Source: SB11 sp943370295 (GTDB taxonomy: Bacteria; Bacteroidota; Bacteroidia; UBA8524). Taken from it: DNA of 64,000 bases. The position numbers and the translations under genes were made by a program. Numbering within the stretch: the first letter of the stretch is position 1; each line of letters begins with the position of its first letter. The notes under the pieces are model-generated. The model was not told the origin of the DNA, did not search any database, and was given only the letters and a program-made list of their open reading frames with translations. The DNA is taken from positions 37,829 to 101,828 of the forward strand of contig CALRQL020000012.1 in assembly GCA_943370295.1 (NCBI GenBank), read 5' to 3'. Shown here one piece after another: positions 8,212-16,697 of this stretch.

Positions 8212-9567
8212 ATGAGTAAAACAATAAAACTCACAAAAGGGTACGACATTAAACTGGTTGGTGACGTATCCGCCAACACGGGCAGTTTTGATACACCCAA
8301 AACCTATTCAGTTAAACCAACTGATTTTGTTGGCCTATCCCCCAAACTTAAAGTTGAAATCGGTGCGGAAGTAAAAGCAGGTTCACCCTTGTTTTTCATT
8401 AAAGAAATGCCCGAAGTTATGATTACATCGCCCGTTAGTGGAGAAGTAATCGAAATCAACCGCGGTGCAAAAAGGGCTATTTTGGAGATAAAAATCCTAG
8501 CTGACAGCAAAATGGCTTACGAGCAATTTGCAATGGGTGACCCCAACGGTATGGATGCTGCAACGGTTAAACAAACACTATTAAACAGCGGTGCTTGGGC
8601 AACTATTAAGCAGCGTCCGTTTACCAAAATTGCAAACCCTGCCGAAACCCCCAAAAATATTTTTATTTCCGGGTTCGATAGTAGTCCGTTAGCACCTGAT
8701 TATAATTATATACTTAACGGTAGGGATGATGATTTTCAATGGGGTATTAATGCACTTGCAAAACTTACCTCAGGCAAAATATACCTAAACCTTAAAGCAG
8801 GTGTACAGGCATGTAGTGCTTTTGCAAACGCCAAAGGAGTTGAAATCTATAATTTCAGTGGTCCACACCCTGCGGGTAATGTAGGCGTACAAATACATCA
8901 CATTTCCCCCATAAGTAAAGGAGATATTATATGGACGGTGAACCCCGAAGATGTGGCTAACATAGGTAAGCTTTTCAAAGAAGGTAAATACGAGGCCGAC
9001 CGAACTGTAGCTCTTACAGGCTCAGAAGTGAACGAAAGTGTCCGTAAATACTATAAAGTAAAAGCAGGTGCTTGTGTTGAAACCTTGTTGAATAACAATT
9101 TAAACGCAGGTAACAATCGTATTATCAGTGGTAATGTGCTTACAGGTAAAAAAATTGCTGCAAACGGATATTTAGGTTTTTACGACCATCAGATTACTGT
9201 AATACCCGAAGGCGAAGACCCTGAGTTTTTAGGTTGGTTGATACCATCATACTCGCGTCCAAGTATTTCAAAAACCTTCCTTTCATACCTCAACCCCAAC
9301 AAGAAGTTTACAGTAAATACCAATATGCACGGCGAAGAGCGTGCGTTTGTAGTTACCGGAGAATATGAAAAAGTATTGCCAATGGACATATTGCCCCAGT
9401 ATTTGCTAAAAGCAATTTTAGCAAACGACCTTGAGGCAATGGAAGCCCTTGGTTTGCTGGAGTTGGATGAAGAAGATATGGCATTGTGTGAGTTTGTTTG
9501 CACCTCAAAGATGCCTATCCAGAAGTTAATCCGCGAAGGTTTGGCTGTATTAGAAAAAGAAGGTTAA
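8212..9567 (+). CDS. nqrA: Na+-translocating NADH:quinone reductase subunit A
   Basis: Peripheral cytosolic subunit of Na+-NQR, the respiratory complex that oxidises NADH, reduces quinone and exports sodium. The 451 aa length fits. The N-terminal DIKLVGD motif, the lipoyl/Rnf-C-like barrel (VMITSPVSGEVIEI), GPHPAGNVGVQIHH and the C-terminal acidic LLELDEEDMALCEFVC are characteristic. It is first in a six-gene operon with intergenic distances of -14 to 30 nt, consistent with one transcript from the promoter at 8106-8134. Confidence 0.97.
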   Translation: MSKTIKLTKGYDIKLVGDVSANTGSFDTPKTYSVKPTDFVGLSPKLKVEIGAEVKAGSPLFFIKEMPEVMITSPVSGEVIEINRGAKRAILEIKILADSKMAYEQFAMGDPNGMDAATVKQTLLNSGAWATIKQRPFTKIANPAETPKNIFISGFDSSPLAPDYNYILNGRDDDFQWGINALAKLTSGKIYLNLKAGVQACSAFANAKGVEIYNFSGPHPAGNVGVQIHHISPISKGDIIWTVNPEDVANIGKLFKEGKYEADRTVALTGSEVNESVRKYYKVKAGACVETLLNNNLNAGNNRIISGNVLTGKKIAANGYLGFYDHQITVIPEGEDPEFLGWLIPSYSRPSISKTFLSYLNPNKKFTVNTNMHGEERAFVVTGEYEKVLPMDILPQYLLKAILANDLEAMEALGLLELDEEDMALCEFVCTSKMPIQKLIREGLAVLEKEG

Positions 9568-9597
9568 TCATTAATTTGAAGTAAGTTATATCAAGCA

Positions 9598-10773
9598 ATG
9601 AAGTTTCTTCAAAAACAATTAGATAAAATAAGACCCAACTTTCAAAAAGGGGGTAAGTTTTATTGGTTGCACTCAACCTTTGATGCTACCGAAACCTTCC
9701 TTTTTGTACCGGGCGAAACCACCCACAACGGGGCACACATTCGCGATGGCGTTGATTTGAAACGTACAATGTTTACGGTGATAATAGCCATGCTGCCCGT
9801 ATTATTATTTGGTTTGTGGAATACAGGTTACCAGCATTTTGTAGCGTTAGGCAAAGCAGATACAGCATCGTTACTGGATTGCTTTGGTTTTGGCTTATTA
9901 CAAGTGCTGCCAATTATCATCGTATCGTATGCGGTGGGTTTGGGTATAGAGTTTTTCTTTTGCCAGATAAAAGGCCACAAAGTAAACGAGGGCTTTTTGG
10001 TTACGGGTATGTTGATACCCTTGTGTCTTCCTCCCACAATACCCTTGTGGATGGTAGCCGTAGGTACTGCATTTGCCGTAATAATAGGTAAAGAGGTATT
10101 TGGAGGTACAGGGATGAACCTTTTGAATCCTGCGCTAACTGCCCGTGTGTTTTTGTTTTTTGCATATCCTGCATACATGGCCGGTGAATACCGTGCAGAC
10201 CAAGAATACATTTGGTATACAGCCAACCGTGCTGATGTTGCAGATGGTTTCAGTGGTGCTACCATATTAGCCCGTGCTGCCGAAGGTAAAGAACTAGGCT
10301 TCAGTGCTTGGGATGCGTTTATTGGCGCTATACCCGGTTCAGTGGGTGAAACTTCTACATTAGCGTGTTTAATAGGTGCTGCAATACTTATTATTACCGG
10401 TGTGGGTAGCTGGCGTATTATGCTTTCTACTTTTGCCGGAGGTGCTGCAATGGGCTTTTTACTAAATGTGTTGACTCCATCACCCACTCACTTTATGGCC
10501 ATGCCTTTTTATTACCACTTGGTGATAGGCGGGTTTGCTTTTGGGGCTATTTATATGGCTACCGACCCTGTATCGGCAGCACAAACCGACCGTGGAAAAC
10601 TGATATATGGTTTCTTAATTGGTATAATCTGTGTACTTATCAGGGTGTTTAACCCTGCTTATCCTGAGGGAATGATGTTGGCAATATTGCTGATGAACAT
10701 TTTTGCCCCGCTTATTGATTATTTTGTAGTAAACGCAAACAAAAAAAGGAGATTAGCCCGTGCAACGATCTAA
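9598..10773 (+). CDS. nqrB: Na+-translocating NADH:quinone reductase subunit B
   Basis: Integral membrane subunit of 391 aa that carries covalent FMN and, in the family, riboflavin, and forms part of the sodium path. The flavin attachment motif SGAT is present with T222 (GFSGATILA). Multiple hydrophobic helices and the family motifs GTGMNLLNPALTAR and MATDPVSAAQT are conserved. The 3' end overlaps the start of nqrC by 14 nt, suggesting translational coupling. Confidence 0.97.
   Translation: MKFLQKQLDKIRPNFQKGGKFYWLHSTFDATETFLFVPGETTHNGAHIRDGVDLKRTMFTVIIAMLPVLLFGLWNTGYQHFVALGKADTASLLDCFGFGLLQVLPIIIVSYAVGLGIEFFFCQIKGHKVNEGFLVTGMLIPLCLPPTIPLWMVAVGTAFAVIIGKEVFGGTGMNLLNPALTARVFLFFAYPAYMAGEYRADQEYIWYTANRADVADGFSGATILARAAEGKELGFSAWDAFIGAIPGSVGETSTLACLIGAAILIITGVGSWRIMLSTFAGGAAMGFLLNVLTPSPTHFMAMPFYYHLVIGGFAFGAIYMATDPVSAAQTDRGKLIYGFLIGIICVLIRVFNPAYPEGMMLAILLMNIFAPLIDYFVVNANKKRRLARATI
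10746..10751 (+). promoter_or_regulatory. Shine-Dalgarno sequence for nqrC inside the end of nqrB
   Basis: AAGGAG lies about 8 nt before the GTG start of nqrC. Such a clear anti-16S match is uncommon in this window, where most genes have A-rich leaders. It supports the GTG at 10760 as the start and suggests re-initiation after nqrB. Confidence 0.6.
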
Positions 10774-11488
10774 TACTTACATCCTGTTATATACCATTGC
10801 ACTAACCGTTGTGTGCGGTGTAGCTCTTGCAATGACTAAAAAGGCTCTTAAGCCTGCACAGGATATGCAAATTGAGTTGGAAAGGAAAAAGAACATCCTT
10901 TCAACCTTTATGACTTTGAAAGAAGGTGATAACCCCGAAAAAATATATGAAGCAAGGGTGAAGGCATTCGTAATTGATGTAAATGGTAACAAGCTGGAGA
11001 ATGAGGATGCTGCCAACATCAGTATTGAAAAAGAAAGTAAGAAACCGGTAGCCGAAAGAAAACTGCCCGTGTATGAAATATCTGCCGACGGCGACCCCAC
11101 TAAAGTAGAGTATTATGTAATACCTACGTTTGGTAAAGGGCTGTGGGATGTAATATCGTCATACATTTCAGTAAAAAGCGACGGTAAAACAATTAACGGG
11201 ATAAGTTTTAACCACAAAGCCGAAACCCCAGGCTTGGGAGCACGTATCAAAGACGATGAAGCTGTTTATAGCCGCTACAAAGACAAAGTACTTTTTGATG
11301 GCAACAATCCTGTAGGTGTTGAGATGCAAAAAGGAGAAGGAAATAAATACGACGATCAGCCACACAAAGTTGATGGTATGAGCGGCGCTACCCTTACCGG
11401 TAAAGGTGTAAACGCTATGATAAAAGAATACACCGGTGCGTATTCAAAATTTTTGCTAAGTAAACAACAAGCTACAGTAACCAAATAA
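10760..11488 (+). CDS. nqrC: Na+-translocating NADH:quinone reductase subunit C
   Basis: Single-span membrane subunit of 242 aa with a periplasmic FMN-binding domain. The flavinylation motif is SGAT with T211 (DGMSGATLTGKGV), and GTKxxxP-like segments PTFGKGLWD and AETPGLGARI are conserved. The flavin is attached by ApbE-type transferase, which is not encoded in this window. The start is GTG at 10760, overlapping nqrB by 14 nt and preceded by a good ribosome-binding site. Confidence 0.97.
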   Translation: MQRSNTYILLYTIALTVVCGVALAMTKKALKPAQDMQIELERKKNILSTFMTLKEGDNPEKIYEARVKAFVIDVNGNKLENEDAANISIEKESKKPVAERKLPVYEISADGDPTKVEYYVIPTFGKGLWDVISSYISVKSDGKTINGISFNHKAETPGLGARIKDDEAVYSRYKDKVLFDGNNPVGVEMQKGEGNKYDDQPHKVDGMSGATLTGKGVNAMIKEYTGAYSKFLLSKQQATVTK

Positions 11489-11492
11489 TTTT

Positions 11493-12161
11493 ATGAGTAC
11501 TGAAACTTTAACGATAAAAAAAACTGCTGAGAAGAAGGAAGGGCTTTTCTCTAAGAAAAACCGTAAGCTTCTTACTGACCCTTTGGATAACAACAACCCT
11601 GTAACCGTGCAGATATTGGGTATATGCTCATCATTGGCGGTTACTGTACAGATGAAACCTGCATTTTTTATGTGCTTAGGTTTAACGTTTGTAACAGCGT
11701 TTTCAAACCTGTTCATATCCATGTTGCGTAATAGCATTCCTTCACGCATTCGTATTATCGTGCAATTGGCAATAGTGTCGTTGTGGGTAATCTTGGTGGA
11801 TGAGTTACTTAAAGCATACGTGTTTGAAGTATCAAAACAACTTTCGGTGTTTGTTGGTTTGATTATTACCAACTGTATCGTAATGGGACGTTTAGAAGCC
11901 TACGCAATGGCAAATAAGCCCTGGCCTTCATTTTTAGATGGTATAGGTAACGGTATAGGCTATTCAGCTATATTATTAACTCTTGCGTTTGTGCGTGAAC
12001 TATTGGGTTCAGGCTCACTATGGGGTTACAAAATATTCGAAACTGCCGGCATTCCGTTTATTGGTAACGGTGTGTTAATGATGCCCGCAGGTGCTTGTTT
12101 ACTTATTGGCGTACTTATATGGGCGCAGCGTGCCCGAAACGGATATACCGAAGCCGATTAA
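11493..12161 (+). CDS. nqrD: Na+-translocating NADH:quinone reductase subunit D
   Basis: Six-helix membrane subunit of 222 aa. Together with NqrE it coordinates an intramembrane iron-sulfur centre; the expected cysteines are visible in GICSSL and NCIVMGR. The conserved core begins at LFSKKNRKLLTDPL; the first about 17 residues (lysine- and glutamate-rich) extend beyond the usual NqrD N-terminus. An in-frame ATG nearer the core is not available, so the extension is probably translated. It starts 4 nt after nqrC. Confidence 0.96.
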   Translation: MSTETLTIKKTAEKKEGLFSKKNRKLLTDPLDNNNPVTVQILGICSSLAVTVQMKPAFFMCLGLTFVTAFSNLFISMLRNSIPSRIRIIVQLAIVSLWVILVDELLKAYVFEVSKQLSVFVGLIITNCIVMGRLEAYAMANKPWPSFLDGIGNGIGYSAILLTLAFVRELLGSGSLWGYKIFETAGIPFIGNGVLMMPAGACLLIGVLIWAQRARNGYTEAD

Positions 12162-12191
12162 TTTTTAACCCGATTTAAAAGAAGTAACGAA

Positions 12192-12803
12192 ATGGAATTA
12201 GCAAACCTGTTTATAAAGTCAGTATTTATTGACAATATGATTTTTGCCTACTTTTTGGGTATGTGCTCGTATTTGGCCGTATCTAAAAAAGTAAGTACCG
12301 CCTTTGGTTTGGGGATGGCCGTAATATTTGTATTAGGCTTTACCATTCCGATTAACTGGTTGGTTCAAAACTACTTTTTGAACGAAGGCGCAATGGCTTG
12401 GATAAGCCCTGATTTTGCAGATGTTGATCTTAGCTTTTTAAGTTTCATCGTGTTTATATCAGTAATTGCCGCATTTACCCAATTAACTGAAATGGCGGTT
12501 GAAAAACTATCACCCTCATTATACAACTCATTGGGTATTTTCCTTCCACTTATTGCTGTAAACTGCTCAATATTGGGAGGTGCTTTATTTATGTTGCAAC
12601 GCCCCTACAACTTTGTTGAAGCTACTACCTTCGGGTTTGGTTCAGGGGTGGGTTGGATGCTTGCTATTGTTGCCCTTGCAGCTGTTAGAGAAAAACTAAA
12701 ATATTCAGACGTTCCCAAACCTCTTAAGGGGTTGGGTATTACCTTCATCATAGTAGGTTTAATGTCGTTTGGCTTTTTAAGTTTTATGGGTTTTTCACTT
12801 TAA
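12192..12803 (+). CDS. nqrE: Na+-translocating NADH:quinone reductase subunit E
   Basis: Membrane subunit of 203 aa, inverted-topology partner of NqrD. Cysteines in GMCSYLA and VNCSILGGA are the expected ligands of the intramembrane 2Fe-2S centre. The length and the motif AVREKLKYSDVP near the C-terminus match the family. It lies 30 nt after nqrD and 22 nt before nqrF. Confidence 0.97.
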   Translation: MELANLFIKSVFIDNMIFAYFLGMCSYLAVSKKVSTAFGLGMAVIFVLGFTIPINWLVQNYFLNEGAMAWISPDFADVDLSFLSFIVFISVIAAFTQLTEMAVEKLSPSLYNSLGIFLPLIAVNCSILGGALFMLQRPYNFVEATTFGFGSGVGWMLAIVALAAVREKLKYSDVPKPLKGLGITFIIVGLMSFGFLSFMGFSL

Positions 12804-12825
12804 TCACTTAGTAAACAATTAACGT

Positions 12826-14145
12826 ATGTTATTAGCTATAGGAGCCTCTGCTACAATTATTGCAAGTGCTGTTGTATTTACACTGGTAATTGTATTGTTG
12901 GTGGTAGTGTTGCAGGTAGCCGCTAAAAAGCTGGTGCAGCAAGGCGATGTAAAAATCGAAATTAACGGCGAAAAAACCATAAACATTCCTGCGGGAGGTT
13001 CGCTGTTATCCGCATTATCAAATGAAAAATTATTCCTTCCTTCAGCCTGTGGCGGCGGTGGTACTTGTGCCATGTGCAAATGCCAGGTGTTTGAAGGCGG
13101 AGGTGATGTGTTGCCTACTGAAACCGGCCACCTAAACCGCCGTATGCAAAAAGAGCATTGGCGTTTGGCTTGCCAGGTGAAGGTGAAGAGTGACATGAAG
13201 ATAAAAGTACCCGAAGAGGTATTTGGTATCAAAAAATGGGAGTGCGAAGTGGTAAGTAACTACAACGTAGCCTCGTTTATTAAAGAGTTTGTTGTAAAAC
13301 TGCCCGAAGGTGAGAACATGCACTTTGAAGCCGGCGGTTATATACAGGTGGATGTGCCCGAGTGTGAAGTAGATTTTAAAAACATCGATATTACTTCGCA
13401 TCCTCGCATGGGTAAACCTGCCAATGAGTTTCAAGGAGAATGGGATAAATTTAAGCTGTGGGATTTGAAAATGAAGAACCCTGAGCCGATTTTCCGTGCA
13501 TACTCGATGGCTAACCACCCAGCCGAAGGAAACATTATCATGTTGAACATACGTATTGCTACCCCACCTTGGGACAGGGCTGCGAATAAATGGATGGATG
13601 TAAATCCCGGTATTTGTTCTTCGTATGTGTTTAACTGCAAACCCGGTGATAAAGTAACCATTTCAGGCCCTTACGGTGAGTTCTTCATCAAAGAAACGGG
13701 TGCCGAGATGATTTATATCGGTGGTGGTGCAGGTATGGCACCTTTGCGTTCGCATTTGTTCCATTTGTTCCACACCCTTCGCAATACTAACCGTAAAGTA
13801 ACCTATTGGTACGGTGGTCGTTCTAAACGTGAGTTGTTCTACATGGACGATTTCAAACAAATTGAAAAAGAGTTCCCCAACTTCCGTTTTTATGTGGTTC
13901 TTTCAGAACCATTGCCAGAAGATAACTGGGTAGTGAAGAAAGACGTTGATGACCGTGAGGGCGACGGGTTTGTTGGTTTTGTGCACCAAGCATTGATAGA
14001 CCAATATTTGAGTAAACACAGCTCACCCGAAGATATTGAATACTATTTCTGCGGCCCTCCAATGATGAACGCCGCCGTATTAAAAATGTGCGACGAGTGG
14101 GGTGTACCCAAAGAAAACGTTTCGTTTGACGATTTCGGCGGTTAA
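12826..14145 (+). CDS. nqrF: Na+-translocating NADH:quinone reductase subunit F
   Basis: NADH-oxidising subunit of 439 aa and electron entry point of the complex. It has an N-terminal membrane helix (about 8-32) and a ferredoxin-type 2Fe-2S domain with C75, C81, C84 and C116. An FAD-binding domain follows (RAYSMAN motif), then an NADH-binding domain (IGGGAGMAPLRSH; CGPPMMNAAV near the end). It is complete, closing in FDDFGG as usual. It is the last gene of the operon, followed by a strong terminator at 14166-14193. Confidence 0.98.
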   Translation: MLLAIGASATIIASAVVFTLVIVLLVVVLQVAAKKLVQQGDVKIEINGEKTINIPAGGSLLSALSNEKLFLPSACGGGGTCAMCKCQVFEGGGDVLPTETGHLNRRMQKEHWRLACQVKVKSDMKIKVPEEVFGIKKWECEVVSNYNVASFIKEFVVKLPEGENMHFEAGGYIQVDVPECEVDFKNIDITSHPRMGKPANEFQGEWDKFKLWDLKMKNPEPIFRAYSMANHPAEGNIIMLNIRIATPPWDRAANKWMDVNPGICSSYVFNCKPGDKVTISGPYGEFFIKETGAEMIYIGGGAGMAPLRSHLFHLFHTLRNTNRKVTYWYGGRSKRELFYMDDFKQIEKEFPNFRFYVVLSEPLPEDNWVVKKDVDDREGDGFVGFVHQALIDQYLSKHSSPEDIEYYFCGPPMMNAAVLKMCDEWGVPKENVSFDDFGG

Positions 14146-14165
14146 TAACCTGCCTAACTATATAC

Positions 14166-14193
14166 AAAAGGCTTCCCATTGGGAAGCCTTTTT
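14166..14193 (+). terminator. Intrinsic terminator of the nqr operon
   Basis: AAAAGGCTTCCC (14166-14177) pairs perfectly with GGGAAGCCTTTT (14181-14192) around a 3-nt loop and continues into a T-run. Confidence 0.9.
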
Positions 14194-14295
14194 CATTTTA
14201 TCAGTTATCAAGCAGCCGTTCGTCGGCTTCATGCAAAGCCTTCCAAATAATCTGTTATTTTCGTAGGGGTTCATAACGATATACCGCTCAGAAAA

Positions 14296-15924
14296 ATGAA
14301 AAGTAACCTGACAAAATATATTGCCTTGATGGCTATAGTAATTGCATCGCAACCAGCATGGTCGCAAAAGAAATTCTTTTCAAGGCAAGATACATTGCGC
14401 GGTACTATTACAGCCGAGAGGGCTTGGTGGGACTTGGTATATTACGATTTACAATTAATACCCGATATACGTGAGAAAACATTAAAAGGGCAAAACACCA
14501 TAGTGTATAAACCCATAGCTGATGGGAATGTGATGCAGATAGACTTGCAACCGCCCATGCAGGTGGATAAGGTGTTGCAAGGCGAGAAGGAGTTATCTTT
14601 TAGCCGCGATGGTAATGTGTATTTGATTACAGTAACTAATAGCTCTAAAGGCACAAACGCCATTACAGTTTACTTTAGCGGAAAACCGCGCATTAGTCCT
14701 AATCCGCCATGGAGTGGAGGTCTAACTTGGAAAAAAGACGCTAACGGCTTACCCTTTGTTGCTACCAGTTGTCAGGGCGATGGAGCCAGTCTTTGGTGGC
14801 CTTGTAAAGACCACGCTTACGACGAACCTGACAGTATGCAAATAAGTATTACTACAGCAAAAGCATTAACGGCGGTTGCGAACGGCAGATTGAGGGCTAC
14901 AACCAAAACGGATACCACGGCTACTTATACTTGGTTTGTATCGAACCCGATAAATAACTACGGGGTAAATATGAACATTGCCAGCTATGTTCATTTTTCA
15001 GAAAAGTATGCAGGCAAAAACGGAACATTGGATTGTGATTATTATGTATTGCCTTATAACTTAACCAAAGCCAAAAAGCAGTTTGCACAGGTGAAACTGA
15101 TGCTGGATGCTTTTGAAGACCGCTTTGGCCCTTATCCGTTTTATGCGGATGGGTATAAATTGGTAGAAGTGCCTTATTTGGGTATGGAACACCAAAGCAG
15201 TGTTACCTACGGAAACGGTTATCAAAACGGTTATTTGGGTAAGGATTTGAGCGGCACGGGGCAGGGGGATTTGTTTGATTTTATTATCATACACGAATCG
15301 GGACACGAGTGGTTTGCTAACAGTATTACCTGCAAGGATATTGCTGATATGTGGATACACGAAGGGTTTACCTGTTATTCAGAATCGGTGTTTTTGGAAT
15401 ATCATCATGGCAAAGAAGCCGCCTATGAATACATACGGGGTTTGCGCGGTAATATCGCAAACGACCGCCCTATTATCGGAGTGTACGGGGTAAATAATCA
15501 AGGCTCAAGCGATATGTATTTTAAAGGGGCAAATATGCTGCACACGCTCCGCCAGTGGGTTAATGATGATAAAGTATGGATAAACTTGCTGCGCGATATT
15601 AATACCACATTTTACCATCAAACAGTTACTACCCAGCAGATTGAAGGATTTATTGCTGAAAAAACCGGTAAAAATCTTACAGCATTTTTTAACCAATATT
15701 TAAGGGATAAAAGGGTTCCGATATTTGAATATAAGGTAGAAGGAAACACTTTTAAATACCGTTGGGCTAACTGCATTGAAACCTTTGATATGCCACTGAA
15801 AGTGAGTATTGGCGGGGTTGAAAAATGGATAACCCCGACTACTAAATGGGGTGCTGACAAAGTAGTTTCTAATGAGGTTGAAGTGAACCCTGACTTTTAT
15901 ATTACTACTGTAATTGTTGAATAA
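14296..15924 (+). CDS. Secreted M1 family metallopeptidase (aminopeptidase N-like)
   Basis: Exported zinc peptidase of 542 aa with a signal peptide (cleavage after about residue 23, AWSQ). The N-terminal beta-saddle domain is followed by the thermolysin-like domain with H333-E334-x-x-H337 (HESGHEW) and the third zinc ligand E356 in IHEGFTCYSE, the exact M1 spacing. The usual exopeptidase motif GAMEN is GMEHQS here (296-301), as in many secreted Bacteroidota M1 enzymes, so the specificity may differ from PepN. The C-terminal ERAP-like domain is short or absent. It is a single gene; TATTTTCG at 14256-14263 is a possible -7 box. Confidence 0.92.
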   Translation: MKSNLTKYIALMAIVIASQPAWSQKKFFSRQDTLRGTITAERAWWDLVYYDLQLIPDIREKTLKGQNTIVYKPIADGNVMQIDLQPPMQVDKVLQGEKELSFSRDGNVYLITVTNSSKGTNAITVYFSGKPRISPNPPWSGGLTWKKDANGLPFVATSCQGDGASLWWPCKDHAYDEPDSMQISITTAKALTAVANGRLRATTKTDTTATYTWFVSNPINNYGVNMNIASYVHFSEKYAGKNGTLDCDYYVLPYNLTKAKKQFAQVKLMLDAFEDRFGPYPFYADGYKLVEVPYLGMEHQSSVTYGNGYQNGYLGKDLSGTGQGDLFDFIIIHESGHEWFANSITCKDIADMWIHEGFTCYSESVFLEYHHGKEAAYEYIRGLRGNIANDRPIIGVYGVNNQGSSDMYFKGANMLHTLRQWVNDDKVWINLLRDINTTFYHQTVTTQQIEGFIAEKTGKNLTAFFNQYLRDKRVPIFEYKVEGNTFKYRWANCIETFDMPLKVSIGGVEKWITPTTKWGADKVVSNEVEVNPDFYITTVIVE

Positions 15925-15949
15925 AATATAAGTAAATACTTAGTTTACA

Positions 15950-15957
15950 TATATTTG
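15950..15957 (+). promoter_or_regulatory. -7 promoter element before the PKD/T9SS protein
   Basis: TATATTTG matches TAnnTTTG exactly, 18 nt before the ATG at 15976. No -33 TTG at standard spacing is seen. Confidence 0.5.
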
Positions 15958-15975
15958 TATTCATAAAACAACACT

Positions 15976-16578
15976 ATGATACAAAAAGCACAATATGCTT
16001 GCGTAACACTATTGCTATTGCTGATTTCTTTCAACGCCTTTGCCCAACCCGGTTGTATTGGATTTGCTGCTGATTTTGAGTTTGGGGATGATACGGCAGA
16101 TTTATTTGGTAAGACATTGTTTACTAATACTTCTACATGGACGGACAGTACTACACAATACCGTTGGAGTTTTGGAGACGGGGACACCGTGTACACCAAA
16201 GTTCCCAATCACAGTTACCTTAAACAAGGTACTTATACCGTATGCTTATTTGCCTATAATCTGAAACAGAATGGTGATACCACTTGCAGGGATACTACTT
16301 GCAAACAGGTATCAGTGTCGTTTATAACTTCAGTCGCTAATCCCACAACAACAGTAATATCCATTTACCCCAACCCTGTAAACGATGAATTGGTGGTTGA
16401 TATTCCCGATATGGATGAGGCAATGGTTAGCATTACAGATGTTACCGGTAGGGTGCAGTTACGCAAAGCAATACACGGCACAGAGGCTATGCAGGTCAAT
16501 AGCCTATCGCAAGGGATATATTATGTAACTGTTGAAAGGGGAGGAGAGATACTCCATCGCCAAAGAATAGTAAAGTAG
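15976..16578 (+). CDS. PKD-domain protein with T9SS C-terminal sorting domain
   Basis: Secreted protein of 200 aa. A signal peptide (to about FNAFAQ) is followed by one PKD-type beta-sandwich with the hallmark YRWSFGDGD near residues 56-64 and GTYTVCLFAYN. A type A T9SS sorting domain covers about 125-200 (SIYPNPVNDELVVDI, ITDVTGR, GIYYVTVERGG...RIVK). The type IX machinery would export it and release or attach it at the cell surface. There is no catalytic domain; a small adhesin or binding module is possible. Function unknown. Confidence 0.85.
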   Translation: MIQKAQYACVTLLLLLISFNAFAQPGCIGFAADFEFGDDTADLFGKTLFTNTSTWTDSTTQYRWSFGDGDTVYTKVPNHSYLKQGTYTVCLFAYNLKQNGDTTCRDTTCKQVSVSFITSVANPTTTVISIYPNPVNDELVVDIPDMDEAMVSITDVTGRVQLRKAIHGTEAMQVNSLSQGIYYVTVERGGEILHRQRIVK

Positions 16579-16654
16579 GTTTGTGGTTTACTGTGCTTCT
16601 AAAAAACTTAAAGAAATACTTTTTGAAATCTTTTTATTTAAACTAATTCTAAAC

Positions 16655-16662
16655 TATTTTCG
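16655..16662 (+). promoter_or_regulatory. -7 promoter element before the MFS gene
   Basis: TATTTTCG (TAnnTTCG variant) ends 35 nt before the ATG at 16698. Confidence 0.4.
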
Positions 16663-16697
16663 CGCGCTCACAAATACTTGAACGGAGTTAACTACTG

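Noticed and set aside
9828..10487. 219-codon minus-strand frame inside nqrB
   Set aside because: It is a shadow of a strongly conserved gene, with low-complexity Pro/Ala/Ser product and no promoter.
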